From the IMG/VR virus record IMGVR_UViG_3300011991_000008, positions 1 through 27,815 of that record: a stretch of DNA of 27,815 bases, one strand, 5' to 3'. This DNA is from a virus. Positions 17,186-24,935 of this stretch are shown in pieces. The translations under genes were made by a program, and so were the position numbers. Positions within the stretch are counted from its first letter, which is position 1. The number at the start of each line of letters is the position of its first letter. The notes beneath the pieces were generated by a model. That model was not told the DNA's origin, searched no databases, and saw only the letters and a program-made list of their open reading frames with translations.

Positions 17186-18079
17186 TTGCGCCGTTTCATT
17201 ACTGCCGCCACGCTCGCTATCGCCGTTGCTTTGACATCCGGTTGTGCGGCATCCCCGCCGCAGCCGGATGCCAAGGTCCAGGACTACTACGAGAAGAACG
17301 TAGTGAGCCCCACGGCGAAGCCGACCGTGGCATCCGTCGATTGGGCTGGCCGAACCTATGACGTGTTCGCCGTGATGGGTCAGTCCAACGCGCAGGGCTG
17401 GGGCCTTGGCATGGATATTGGCGGACCGGATGCACCCTCTAACAGCATCGCCCAATACGCGGGCACCGGGATGTACATGAATGACATCATTCAGGCGCAG
17501 GACCCGCTGCAAAACCACTCGCAGGGGCCAGGCGTGGGGTTCGCCATGCAGTTCGCCCGCGAATACGTGGCGGCGAAGAACCGGCCCGTGATGCTCGTCC
17601 CCACCGCCGAGGGGTCCACCGGATTCACGCCCCGCCAGAGCCTCACATGGGACCCTGACGTAAAGACCGGAACGAACCTCTACGACTACGCCGTAACCCA
17701 GATCAAGGGCGCACTGAAGGCCAGCCCGCAAAGCAAGCTCAAAGGCATCTTCTGGCAGCAGGGCGAAACTGACACCGAATCAATGACCGGCCCGCAGTAT
17801 CAGGCGAAACTTGACGAGATGATCGGCAAGCTCCAGGCAGAGTTCCCTGGCGTGCCGATACTCATCGGGTCGATGACGCCGGACTGGATCAAGGGAATCC
17901 CCGCCCGTGAGGCCATCGACGCAGTTCACCAGGCCACGCCGGACAGGATCGCCAATACGGCATTCGTGGCTGGCCCGGCAGGCCTGGTGAATCCGCAGGA
18001 GATCACGCACTACAGCGCTGCCGGTGGGCGCGAGCTTGGCGCACGCTATTACAAGGCGTACGCCGCGCTCGTTCCCTAG
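17186..18079 (+). CDS. Secreted lipoprotein with SGNH/SASA-type esterase domain
   Basis: This 297-aa protein starts at TTG 17186 behind GGGGGA. Residues 1-20 (MRRFITAATLAIAVALTSGC) are a lipoprotein signal with lipobox LTSGC and acylated Cys20. The domain from about residue 50 has the SASA/SGNH blocks: GQSNAQG with nucleophile Ser67, WQQGETD at 190-196, and ITHYSAAGGRELG with catalytic His275; Glu replaces the usual Asp three residues before it. It would remove acetyl or other ester groups from cell-wall or capsule sugars at the host surface. It is the only plus-strand gene amid late minus-strand genes, beside attP, as expected for a lysogenic-conversion gene altering the surface and perhaps excluding other phages. 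Confidence 0.8.
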   Translation: MRRFITAATLAIAVALTSGCAASPPQPDAKVQDYYEKNVVSPTAKPTVASVDWAGRTYDVFAVMGQSNAQGWGLGMDIGGPDAPSNSIAQYAGTGMYMNDIIQAQDPLQNHSQGPGVGFAMQFAREYVAAKNRPVMLVPTAEGSTGFTPRQSLTWDPDVKTGTNLYDYAVTQIKGALKASPQSKLKGIFWQQGETDTESMTGPQYQAKLDEMIGKLQAEFPGVPILIGSMTPDWIKGIPAREAIDAVHQATPDRIANTAFVAGPAGLVNPQEITHYSAAGGRELGARYYKAYAALVP

Positions 18080-19587
18080 GTGGGCGTGACCATGATGGAT
18101 GCGCCTGCGTAGATCGCGGGTGTCCCGTAGTTGCCGAGTAGCAGGGTTGCTGCTGCGGTACCACCGAGGTAAGCGCACATTTTCGCGGTCTTCGCCTGCC
18201 CTGGTGTTCCGGTTGTCAGCGGCATGCGTAGGGAGAATCTGCCGTTCGTGATCTTCGTGGATACTGTACGCACGGCCACGAGCGCGTTGGATTCATCGAA
18301 CATGCCGAAATAGACCGGCCCTGCCGCTGTCTGATCCAACAGTCCCTCGACGGTGACGATTACGGTTCCGGAGTCGGGGACAATGTAGCTTGCCGAGACG
18401 CCCGCGACTGCCGAGGCCGTGGTGTTCAGCACCATGTCGGATTGGACGCCGGGCATGTTTTCCACCGCGATGGGGCCAGCTGGGATTTTCGCCAAAGCCT
18501 TGGCTTCTGCGAGTGGTTGTGCGTTGCGAGAGTCGGCCCAGAAGTTCCGGAATTTCGCCTTCGTCTTGCCCGCCACGTTCGTGTCCCGGTACGGTTCAAC
18601 GAACACAAACGGGGCCGCGACGCCCATGGCCGGATGACTGGCGGTATGCCTTTCGCCGTTCGGCAGTGTCAGGTACACCTTCTGGTTTACCGTGTCGATG
18701 ACGCCTTCGACGCGGTGCAGGGTCGTGCCGTCCGCAACAAGGTTCGGTGTGAACAGGCCACTGATAACCGTTGTCGGGGAACCGCCCTTCGTGATGAACA
18801 CGGACAGACCCCATGAGTCCGGGGCGATGGTTAGATGGAACGGGGAACGCGGCACGCCCTGCCCTGCAGCCTGTGTGACCTTGATATCCTCTTCCATCGC
18901 CGCGATGGCCGCAAGACCGCCACCGACAGTCCATGCCGTGAGCGCGAATGACGCGCCGAGCTTCACACACCCGTTTTCGAGGGGGATCGTTGAGTAGCCG
19001 CCGAGGTAGTCCGTGTCGGCATAGGTCAGGTACCCGCCGCTAATGGTGGGGATGCCGTTGGGGTTCGTGGCGGAGTAGAGGCTGTATGCCTGCCCGGTGA
19101 GCGCTGCGGGCGGTGCGCCGTTCGCTTTAGCCGAGTAGTCATCGCTGAACTCCATGGCGCCCTGCTTGCGACCATAAGTGGAAGATAGTGCCGCATCTCC
19201 GAGGCGGGTGGGGAGGCGTGCGTCAGCGACAGTCCCGGCCGTCAGGAGGGACGCGTCGGTCGTTGCTGGCCCTGGAGGACCTGGCACAGTGGAGGCGGCC
19301 CCGATCGGCCCAGGGATGGGTGTGGTGGTGGTCAGGATGAACACCTGGGTCCCGGACTTGAAAGCACACTGGGTGCGGTCCACGAGGGTGAAGTCGGGGA
19401 ACATGCCGTTCGCGTCCGAGATCAGCGTGGTCGTGACCGTGTTCGTGGCAACAAGGGTCAGGTTCAGTGGGGTCAGGAACCCGGTGTCGCCGAGGTCGTA
19501 GACGGAGCCGGTCGCGGACTTAGCCACGGACGCGGGGTTCGTGTTGGGGTTGAACGCAGGCAGGCGCGAGAAGGCGTAGACGGTCAC
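18076..19587 (-). CDS. Distal minor tail protein / probable receptor-binding protein, 503 aa
   Basis: The N-terminal part (MTVYAFSRLPAFNPNTNPAS..., about 1-90) looks like a tail-attachment domain, with VYDLGDTGFLTPLNLTLV. At about 92-108 a short collagen-like stretch (PGPIG...VPGPPGPA) occurs. Then comes a LamG/concanavalin-like beta-sandwich region (about 145-345: FSDDYSAKANG to AKFRNFWADSRN) and a C-terminal beta domain. These features suit a trimeric fibre that touches the host. It starts at GTG 19587 with AGGAG 7 nt upstream. The stop codon is shared with the convergent lipoprotein gene (CTAG). Confidence 0.65.
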   Translation of the reverse strand: MTVYAFSRLPAFNPNTNPASVAKSATGSVYDLGDTGFLTPLNLTLVATNTVTTTLISDANGMFPDFTLVDRTQCAFKSGTQVFILTTTTPIPGPIGAASTVPGPPGPATTDASLLTAGTVADARLPTRLGDAALSSTYGRKQGAMEFSDDYSAKANGAPPAALTGQAYSLYSATNPNGIPTISGGYLTYADTDYLGGYSTIPLENGCVKLGASFALTAWTVGGGLAAIAAMEEDIKVTQAAGQGVPRSPFHLTIAPDSWGLSVFITKGGSPTTVISGLFTPNLVADGTTLHRVEGVIDTVNQKVYLTLPNGERHTASHPAMGVAAPFVFVEPYRDTNVAGKTKAKFRNFWADSRNAQPLAEAKALAKIPAGPIAVENMPGVQSDMVLNTTASAVAGVSASYIVPDSGTVIVTVEGLLDQTAAGPVYFGMFDESNALVAVRTVSTKITNGRFSLRMPLTTGTPGQAKTAKMCAYLGGTAAATLLLGNYGTPAIYAGASIMVTPT

Positions 19588-19605
19588 GGTGCGGCTCCTG
19601 GGTGG

Positions 19606-19995
19606 CTAGAGGACGGTCGGGATTGCCGCGGGCAGGATGGGTGTAACCGTGACCGGCTCGACGGTGGGTTCGGGCGCGGCGAGCGCGGCGTCTACCTTGG
19701 CGGCGGGGAACACGGTCTCGGGGGCGGTTTCGACGGCGTACGCCACGGTTGCCACGGGCTGTTCTGCGGGCTGACTGGCCGGATCGGCGGCGGGAGTGCC
19801 GCTCTCGGATTTGAGCCAGCCAGCGCCGCCCATGACCAGCGTGATGGTCAGGCCGTAAACAAGCCCGGACCACTTGCCCAGACCGTCGAACAGGTCGGGG
19901 GTGATGAGTGTGACGTTGGCGATCAGGGCTGATGCGACGACACCGCCGATTACCGCTGCGGCGACTTTGGGTGTTGGTGCCAGTTTGCTTGACAT
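19606..19995 (-). CDS. Holin candidate with two membrane helices
   Basis: This 129-aa protein has two hydrophobic segments, VAAAVIGGVVASALIANVTL (about 11-30) and WSGLVYGLTITLVMGGAGWL (about 42-61), with short charged flanks. A long Ala/Pro/Glu/Val-rich tail (62-129) follows. Size, two helices and position directly after the endolysin gene fit a phage holin. AAGGAA lies 5 nt before ATG 19995. The low-complexity tail is longer than in most holins. The 153-aa membrane-anchored protein at 20868 is the alternative holin. Confidence 0.65.
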   Translation of the reverse strand: MSSKLAPTPKVAAAVIGGVVASALIANVTLITPDLFDGLGKWSGLVYGLTITLVMGGAGWLKSESGTPAADPASQPAEQPVATVAYAVETAPETVFPAAKVDAALAAPEPTVEPVTVTPILPAAIPTVL

Positions 19996-20004
19996 GGGGG
20001 TTCC

Positions 20005-20859
20005 TTACGGCTTGGTGAGTTGGGTTGCGAGTTCGGCGAGGACGGCGGCGGGCAGTTCGGCCTTGAGCCGGGCCACGAGCGCATCCACGTCAAGGGGCGC
20101 GCCGGTCACGTTGGTGACGGCGGCCGGTTTTGCATTGATGGCAACCAGGATCCCGGCGAGGTTTGTGTTTGTGCCGTCCCCGAGATTCTGGTTCAGGACG
20201 GCAGCGGGGAGGCTGGTGCGGGTTGCGTTGTGCTGGAAGTCGGTGAAGCCGGCCACCGTGCCGAGGCTTGTGGTCTGGCCTGTGTCCGCGCCCGTCACGG
20301 GGTCCTTGTACGGGACCGGCTGGCGCAGTACCGCGGCGGCCGTGTCGTTCGGGATCTCGTTCTTGATCCGCTCAAAGGCGAAGTTGACGGCGGCAATGAT
20401 GTTGGCTTCCGATTCTGCGGACAAGGTGTCCTCCTGGACTGGAGTGATGGTGGCGGATTCGAAGCCGATGGATGAGTCTGCAACGACGGGGTAGCCTGCC
20501 ACGTCCTCAGTCCAGCCGAGGTAAGTCAGTGGATTCCCGGCAGCGTAATAGCTGATGAGGTCATCCAGTGACGGGTGGTGGTGTGGGGTGCTGGTGTTGG
20601 CGTCGCTGGATGAGTAGACGCTGCCGTCCGGGGCGCGCAGGGCAACGTGGCCGGCTCGCTCGGTGGCGAGGCTGAACCACACCGGCACCCAACAATCGGG
20701 GAAGTCCCAGTCTGCGTGCTGGCTGGTGGAGTTGTCCCACGCCTCCGTGGCAGAGCTATACCGTGCCGGGAGCCCGTAGGTTTGGCGGACATACTGAAGG
20801 CACCAGCCGGGGGTGCATGGAATTTCCGGGTTTGGCGTAATGACTTGGATAAAGGTCAC
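20005..20859 (-). CDS. Endolysin with CHAP-type catalytic domain
   Basis: This 284-aa protein carries an N-terminal CHAP-like cysteine amidase/endopeptidase: TPGWCLQYVRQTYG with catalytic Cys20, and AGHVALRAPDGSVYSS with His71 (domain about 1-110). Residues 125-284 form a separate C-terminal region without known motif, ending in an amphipathic helix (DALVARLKAELPAAVLAELA) that may aid wall binding or oligomerisation. It cleaves peptidoglycan for lysis. It starts at GTG 20859 with AGGGGG upstream. No signal peptide is visible, so it needs a holin. Confidence 0.8.
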   Translation of the reverse strand: MTFIQVITPNPEIPCTPGWCLQYVRQTYGLPARYSSATEAWDNSTSQHADWDFPDCWVPVWFSLATERAGHVALRAPDGSVYSSSDANTSTPHHHPSLDDLISYYAAGNPLTYLGWTEDVAGYPVVADSSIGFESATITPVQEDTLSAESEANIIAAVNFAFERIKNEIPNDTAAAVLRQPVPYKDPVTGADTGQTTSLGTVAGFTDFQHNATRTSLPAAVLNQNLGDGTNTNLAGILVAINAKPAAVTNVTGAPLDVDALVARLKAELPAAVLAELATQLTKP

Positions 20860-20867
20860 GACGCCCC

Positions 20868-21329
20868 CTATTTCGGCCAGACGGCGTAGATTAGTCCGGC
20901 TACCCCGACGAATCCAGCCATTAGCGTGGTGCCTTTGCCCCAGATTTTTTCGCCCTGGCTAGCGCTGCCTTGCTGCTTCGTGACGTAGTCCAAAAACGGG
21001 TCAAGACTCTTTTTCAGATCGTCTATGACCTGCGCCAGACCGGCATTCGTAACGTACACACCCGATTCAGCAAGGTTTTTGTCCCGTAGGGCATCATTTC
21101 TTTGTTCTTTGGAGCTCTGGGATTCCCGCGCAAGGGACAGTGCTGCAAGGTCGGCGGTTTCCTTGATCTTCAAGGCCTTCTCTTTTTCAATGTTGACCTC
21201 CGTATAGCGCCGGTCCCTCTCGTCCGCAAAGCGTTCTTCTGCACGCCGCTGCGCATCTGAGTATTCTTTGAGCGTGTCAATGGTCCAGCCGCTGCTGCTG
21301 AATCCCGCGTCGCCTTCTTCGGTAGCCAT
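20868..21329 (-). CDS. Coiled-coil protein with C-terminal membrane anchor, possible lysis protein
   Basis: This 153-aa protein is dominated by charged helix (about 18-90: DTLKEYSDAQRRAEERFADE, then IKETADLAALSLARESQSS). It ends in one hydrophobic segment, TLMAGFVGVAGLIYAVW (about 135-151). It sits between minor tail genes and the endolysin, where holins or lysis-control proteins are usual. One C-terminal helix is seen in some class III-like holins and in antiholins. The ATG at 21329 overlaps the upstream stop (TGATG). The lysis role is inferred from location. Confidence 0.6.
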   Translation of the reverse strand: MATEEGDAGFSSSGWTIDTLKEYSDAQRRAEERFADERDRRYTEVNIEKEKALKIKETADLAALSLARESQSSKEQRNDALRDKNLAESGVYVTNAGLAQVIDDLKKSLDPFLDYVTKQQGSASQGEKIWGKGTTLMAGFVGVAGLIYAVWPK

Positions 21330-21952
21330 CAGGACACCTTCGTGACGCGGATCGTGGAGCCGATGGTGACGTTCGCGGAGGGCCCCATCACAAAGGTGAT
21401 GACCGCACCCGGCGCCAAGTATAGGTTCGGGATGGATACCGATTGCTCACCCGCTGCCGGATAGTTCGTCAACACGTAGGTTCCCGTTGCGGCCGCGTTC
21501 TTCACCGACATGTACCCGGAGGTCCCGGCCAGGGAACTGGCATGCCATGTGATCGAATACACCCCACCAAGGACCACCTGGATCTGACCCGCGGCGGGGG
21601 AGGTGACGAACTCCGGGTTCTGGCTGTTCGCCGTGTCCAGCGTCAGAGTCCCAGGCCCGCCGCCCGCCGTCGGGACAGCGTTGGATGAGTTGGTCCAGAT
21701 CGTGGAAATGATTCCGGGGATCCACTGGGTACCGTCGTACACGTCCAGCGGGACCCCGGACAGGTCCGTGCGCGCCGCGACCATGCCCGCATACTTCCCC
21801 AGCGGGGGTGTGAGTCCGTCGCGTTCGGCTTTCGTTGCTACCGGGACGATGACGTTTGCCGAGTCAAGGGCCGTGCCGACATTGGGGGTGAGGCTCCATC
21901 CGTCCGAGCCTGCCATGGTGGTGGATTTGTTCCACCGGGTTACACCGGTCAT
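21329..21952 (-). CDS. Minor tail protein, 207 aa
   Basis: The protein starts MTGVTRWNKSTTMAGSDGWS and shows the phage-tail segment KAERDGLTPPLGKYAGMVAA, then VYDGTQWIPGII. A C-terminal beta-sandwich (about 95-207) follows, with YSITWHASSLAGTSGYMSV and GAVITFVMGPSANVTIG, similar in style to C1q/TNF-like tail tips. ATG 21952 overlaps the upstream TAA (TAATG); the frame is open a few codons further (21964). It probably forms part of the tail tip. Confidence 0.65.
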   Translation of the reverse strand: MTGVTRWNKSTTMAGSDGWSLTPNVGTALDSANVIVPVATKAERDGLTPPLGKYAGMVAARTDLSGVPLDVYDGTQWIPGIISTIWTNSSNAVPTAGGGPGTLTLDTANSQNPEFVTSPAAGQIQVVLGGVYSITWHASSLAGTSGYMSVKNAAATGTYVLTNYPAAGEQSVSIPNLYLAPGAVITFVMGPSANVTIGSTIRVTKVS

Positions 21953-22902
21953 TAGCGCCGCCAATCCAGACGTAGTTGACCCGAGGCCGAGTCTGATGGT
22001 TTACCGACGAAACTCATGTAAGGGTCGCCGGATATGGAAATGCCCCCACCGGCAATGACTGTGGGGGCGATGGTGGTGGGTATGTCTATGAAGCCCTCGC
22101 CGGGCGCGGGGTTCCATCCGGCCGGGATGGAAACGTCGAATGGGCTGCCAACCCGGGTGACGTCACCACCGGGCCGTGACGGGGACGTGTGGGCGTACAG
22201 GTGCAGGGTGAGTGGGTCGTTGTAGTCGCCCACGGTGCGGCGCTGAGGGACCCGGAACTGTGCCCGTGTGATCGTCGCCCCGGCAAGTTCGGCCATCGTG
22301 TTCCCGTAGAACCAGGAGCCGGTCACCACGTTCGACGTCCCATAGACGGTGCCCTGTGTGACGATGCCGCCGTATGGACGGATCGAATCCCAGCCGCCAC
22401 CTGACCAGTACGTGGCCGAGTCAAGGGCTGGGGCATTGAACGTACCGACACCGACCGGGGGTGGTGGTGGTGCTGTGCCGCCGCTGGCAATGATCGGGGC
22501 GGGGGTGACCCCAACCTTCCCCACTGCGGTCACGTCCCGGCCCTGCCACAGCAGCCGGACCCGGTCACCAACAGTCGGTGTGTAAGCGGCCAGGAACGTG
22601 GCCGTGTACGCCACGGAATTGGCGGTGACGATGATCGTGTCCGAACCACCGGGAACGGTCGTGACCGTGGCTTCCCGCGGCCCGTCAGCACCTGCCCTGC
22701 CAAGGACGACGTTATGGGCAGGGGCGTCAGGTTTCACGAGCTGCGCGATCAGCAACGACTCACCCGGGGCTGCATACACACCGGAGGGCCACGATGCGTG
22801 TTGGGGCACTCCGCCGATCTTCACATTCGGGTAAGTATCTGCGAATCCGCCGACGATCTGCACGCCGTCGAAAGGTTCCGCTACCTGGTCCGCGAGGCTC
22901 AT
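21952..22902 (-). CDS. Minor tail protein, 316 aa
   Basis: The N-terminal half (MSLADQVAEPFDGVQIVGGF...) contains an OB-like segment (SVAYTATFLAAYTPTVGDRV, then RLLWQGRDVTAVGKVG, about 85-125), typical of baseplate or tail proteins that follow the hub. A run of proline (TAPPPPPVGVG, about 140) acts as linker to a C-terminal beta domain (about 150-316) with many Gly/Tyr/Trp. ATG 22902 overlaps the stop of the hub-type gene. The C-terminal domain may bind carbohydrate, which is unproven. Confidence 0.65.
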   Translation of the reverse strand: MSLADQVAEPFDGVQIVGGFADTYPNVKIGGVPQHASWPSGVYAAPGESLLIAQLVKPDAPAHNVVLGRAGADGPREATVTTVPGGSDTIIVTANSVAYTATFLAAYTPTVGDRVRLLWQGRDVTAVGKVGVTPAPIIASGGTAPPPPPVGVGTFNAPALDSATYWSGGGWDSIRPYGGIVTQGTVYGTSNVVTGSWFYGNTMAELAGATITRAQFRVPQRRTVGDYNDPLTLHLYAHTSPSRPGGDVTRVGSPFDVSIPAGWNPAPGEGFIDIPTTIAPTVIAGGGISISGDPYMSFVGKPSDSASGQLRLDWRR

Positions 22903-24059
22903 GCCGCACCCCTCACGAACAGGCCCACAGCCTGCACATCCTCGATGGCGCACTGGACTGTGATCTGCATCGGCTCAACACCGGACGTGGAGCCCCTTAG
23001 CTGGACGTTGGTGACAATCCCGTCCAGCGGGTATGCGGCGCCGTTGATCGTGGGTTGAGCGACCCTCACCCAGTCCCCGATCTGGATTCCCGGGTGAGGC
23101 TTGCACAGCACCGTTAGGGGCACCGTTTTCAGGGTCGCCGTGTTCGCCAGGTAGGTCTGGGCGTCGGCCTGCACCCCGTCCTGCGTGGTGGCAATCGCAT
23201 TATGCCGGGCGATTTTTCGCTTCAGTGGCCCGTCCCACTTCAGGGCGCCTGCCGGGATGGTGGCGAGTGCCTGAATCTCCAATGACGGGTCGCTCGATGT
23301 TGATATGACGCCGTTGATCAGGTCAGCGCGCACCTGCTCCCGGTTCAGAGATACCAGGGCGCCGCCGTCACCGCCCTGGATGGTCCAGACGGGCGCGGTT
23401 TTCGTCAGAGGGTACACCTCAAGGGAGCCGTTCCCGGACATCCGGTAGCGGGCGCCCACGACCCGGGCGAGGTCCTGCACGGCGGCGAGCCGGTCAGTCT
23501 TGTACACGATCGACGCCGGGACCGTGGTGTCCGTGATACCGGTGTCGATGATAACGGGGCAGAGCCCGACCAGGAGCCGCCTTATCTCGGAGAACACCGT
23601 AGCGCCGGATGGTGGCGCTTCGGGCGCGATGAACTCCGAATCCTGAATCTCCAACGACAAGTCATCAGCCTGAACCGGGATCGACGCGCCACCGGAGACC
23701 CACGTCAGTTGCGGGCCGACGATGCGCCACTGCTCGGTCGGCTGGTTCCGGGAGATTGTCAGCAAGGCGAGGTCCACGGCTTCGACCCCGCAACGGAATG
23801 TCAGCAGCAACCTCGACCCGGCCGCGGAGAGGGGCTCATCGAACCCCCAGGGGGCGAGCCTGCCGGTGGGGTCCGTGACCGTAATGGAAGCTTTACCCTG
23901 CACGAGGGTACTGTCAGCGCCGTCCCAGTTCACGGACCACGTGGAGACGGGCAGTTCCGGCTCCCTTAGGGTCCCGTCATACCATGCAGCGACAGTCAGC
24001 CTCGCGTTCGGGACGGAGCCCCCGAGGGCGTCAAGCATCCCCGCCGATAGCGTTCTCAC
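22899..24059 (-). CDS. Minor tail protein, baseplate hub-type (DUF5047-like)
   Basis: This 386-aa protein starts MRTLSAGMLDALGGSVPNAR and contains STWSVNWDGADSTLVQGKAS with a later VYKTDRLAAVQDLARVVGAR region and GIQIGDWVRV near residue 332. The arrangement of alternating small beta domains around a central part resembles hub proteins (gp27-like/DUF5047) found after Dit-type genes in actinophages. It starts at GTG 24059, AGGAG 6 nt upstream. It would form the hub below the tail tube. Confidence 0.65.
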   Translation of the reverse strand: MRTLSAGMLDALGGSVPNARLTVAAWYDGTLREPELPVSTWSVNWDGADSTLVQGKASITVTDPTGRLAPWGFDEPLSAAGSRLLLTFRCGVEAVDLALLTISRNQPTEQWRIVGPQLTWVSGGASIPVQADDLSLEIQDSEFIAPEAPPSGATVFSEIRRLLVGLCPVIIDTGITDTTVPASIVYKTDRLAAVQDLARVVGARYRMSGNGSLEVYPLTKTAPVWTIQGGDGGALVSLNREQVRADLINGVISTSSDPSLEIQALATIPAGALKWDGPLKRKIARHNAIATTQDGVQADAQTYLANTATLKTVPLTVLCKPHPGIQIGDWVRVAQPTINGAAYPLDGIVTNVQLRGSTSGVEPMQITVQCAIEDVQAVGLFVRGAA

Positions 24060-24068
24060 AAAGGACTC

Positions 24069-24935
24069 CTAGAGTGTGCTGAAGATGAGCGGGTTTTTCT
24101 GCCAGTCCAGATACGTGGTCGCCGCGGCCCGGGTCTGCACTTGGTCGTACGTGTAGCCGGCAAGGAGCTGCTGCACCTGGTCATAGGTCACGGACCCGGT
24201 CACGGCGGCTTGGAGGACCGCGGCGACAATGTCCCCGGTGACCGTCCAGTACTGCTGATGCCCGCCGGGCAGGTGGGTAGTGAAGGGTTCCTGCGTGACG
24301 TTCCCGTTCAGGTACGCCAAAGCAGGCAGGCCCACCATCGCCGGCAGGGACCGGACCAGCAGGATCGGGGCCCCCCGGATAAGGTCCCGGAACGCGGCGG
24401 CGTCCGCGACGGTGAAGGTCCGCAGCCTGTGTGTCACCCTGGACGATTCCAACCGTTGCCCGCCAAACGCAACCGGGTACGAGGACCCAAGTATGGGGAT
24501 CAGGGCACCGTTAGCCTTGTCGTAGTCGAAGATCTTCAACGACTTCGCATCCAGGACCGCCGTACCCAAAGCGTCCCGGGTGAGGGTGAACTTCAGGCAC
24601 TTGTCCGGCTGCAGAGGGTCCTGCAACCACGCGTACGCGCTCGGCAGGGTGATCGTAGCCGCAGCCACAACCACCCCGTTGACGAGGAGCGTGTACGTGA
24701 TGGGCCGGTTGGTGGGGGCGGCCCAGTCCGTGTCCACGACCGTGTCGATGAACTGTTTAGCCCGCCACCCTGGCGCGGTTTCCGTGCGGCCTTCACACAA
24801 CCGGGTCAGAGCGAACGTCGTGGTCGTGGTGACCCCGGAGACCGTGACCCGGACAGCGGGGCCCCTGGATGTGGTTTCATCGATGGTTTCCAGTTCCAGG
24901 ACGTACGGGCCACTCGTGGAGTAGACAACAGTCAT
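24069..24935 (-). CDS. Minor tail protein, Dit-like, 288 aa
   Basis: The gene follows the tape measure with an ATGA overlap, the usual place for the distal tail (Dit) protein. Residues 1-110 are beta-rich (VYSTSGPYVLELETIDETTS, then ITYTLLVNGVVVAAATITLP), and 110-230 include RVTHRLRTFTVADAAAFRDL and GAPILLVRSLP. The C-terminus holds two TYDQVQ repeats (VTYDQVQQLLAGYTYDQVQ) of unknown purpose. It likely forms the ring joining tube and baseplate. This is based on order more than on motif. Confidence 0.65.
   Translation of the reverse strand: MTVVYSTSGPYVLELETIDETTSRGPAVRVTVSGVTTTTTFALTRLCEGRTETAPGWRAKQFIDTVVDTDWAAPTNRPITYTLLVNGVVVAAATITLPSAYAWLQDPLQPDKCLKFTLTRDALGTAVLDAKSLKIFDYDKANGALIPILGSSYPVAFGGQRLESSRVTHRLRTFTVADAAAFRDLIRGAPILLVRSLPAMVGLPALAYLNGNVTQEPFTTHLPGGHQQYWTVTGDIVAAVLQAAVTGSVTYDQVQQLLAGYTYDQVQTRAAATTYLDWQKNPLIFSTL

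Noticed and set aside
24140-24160. TYDQVQ duplication as a programmed frameshift or recoding site
   Set aside because: The two protein repeats are a short in-frame duplication near the C-terminus of the Dit-like protein. No slippery sequence or alternative product is apparent.
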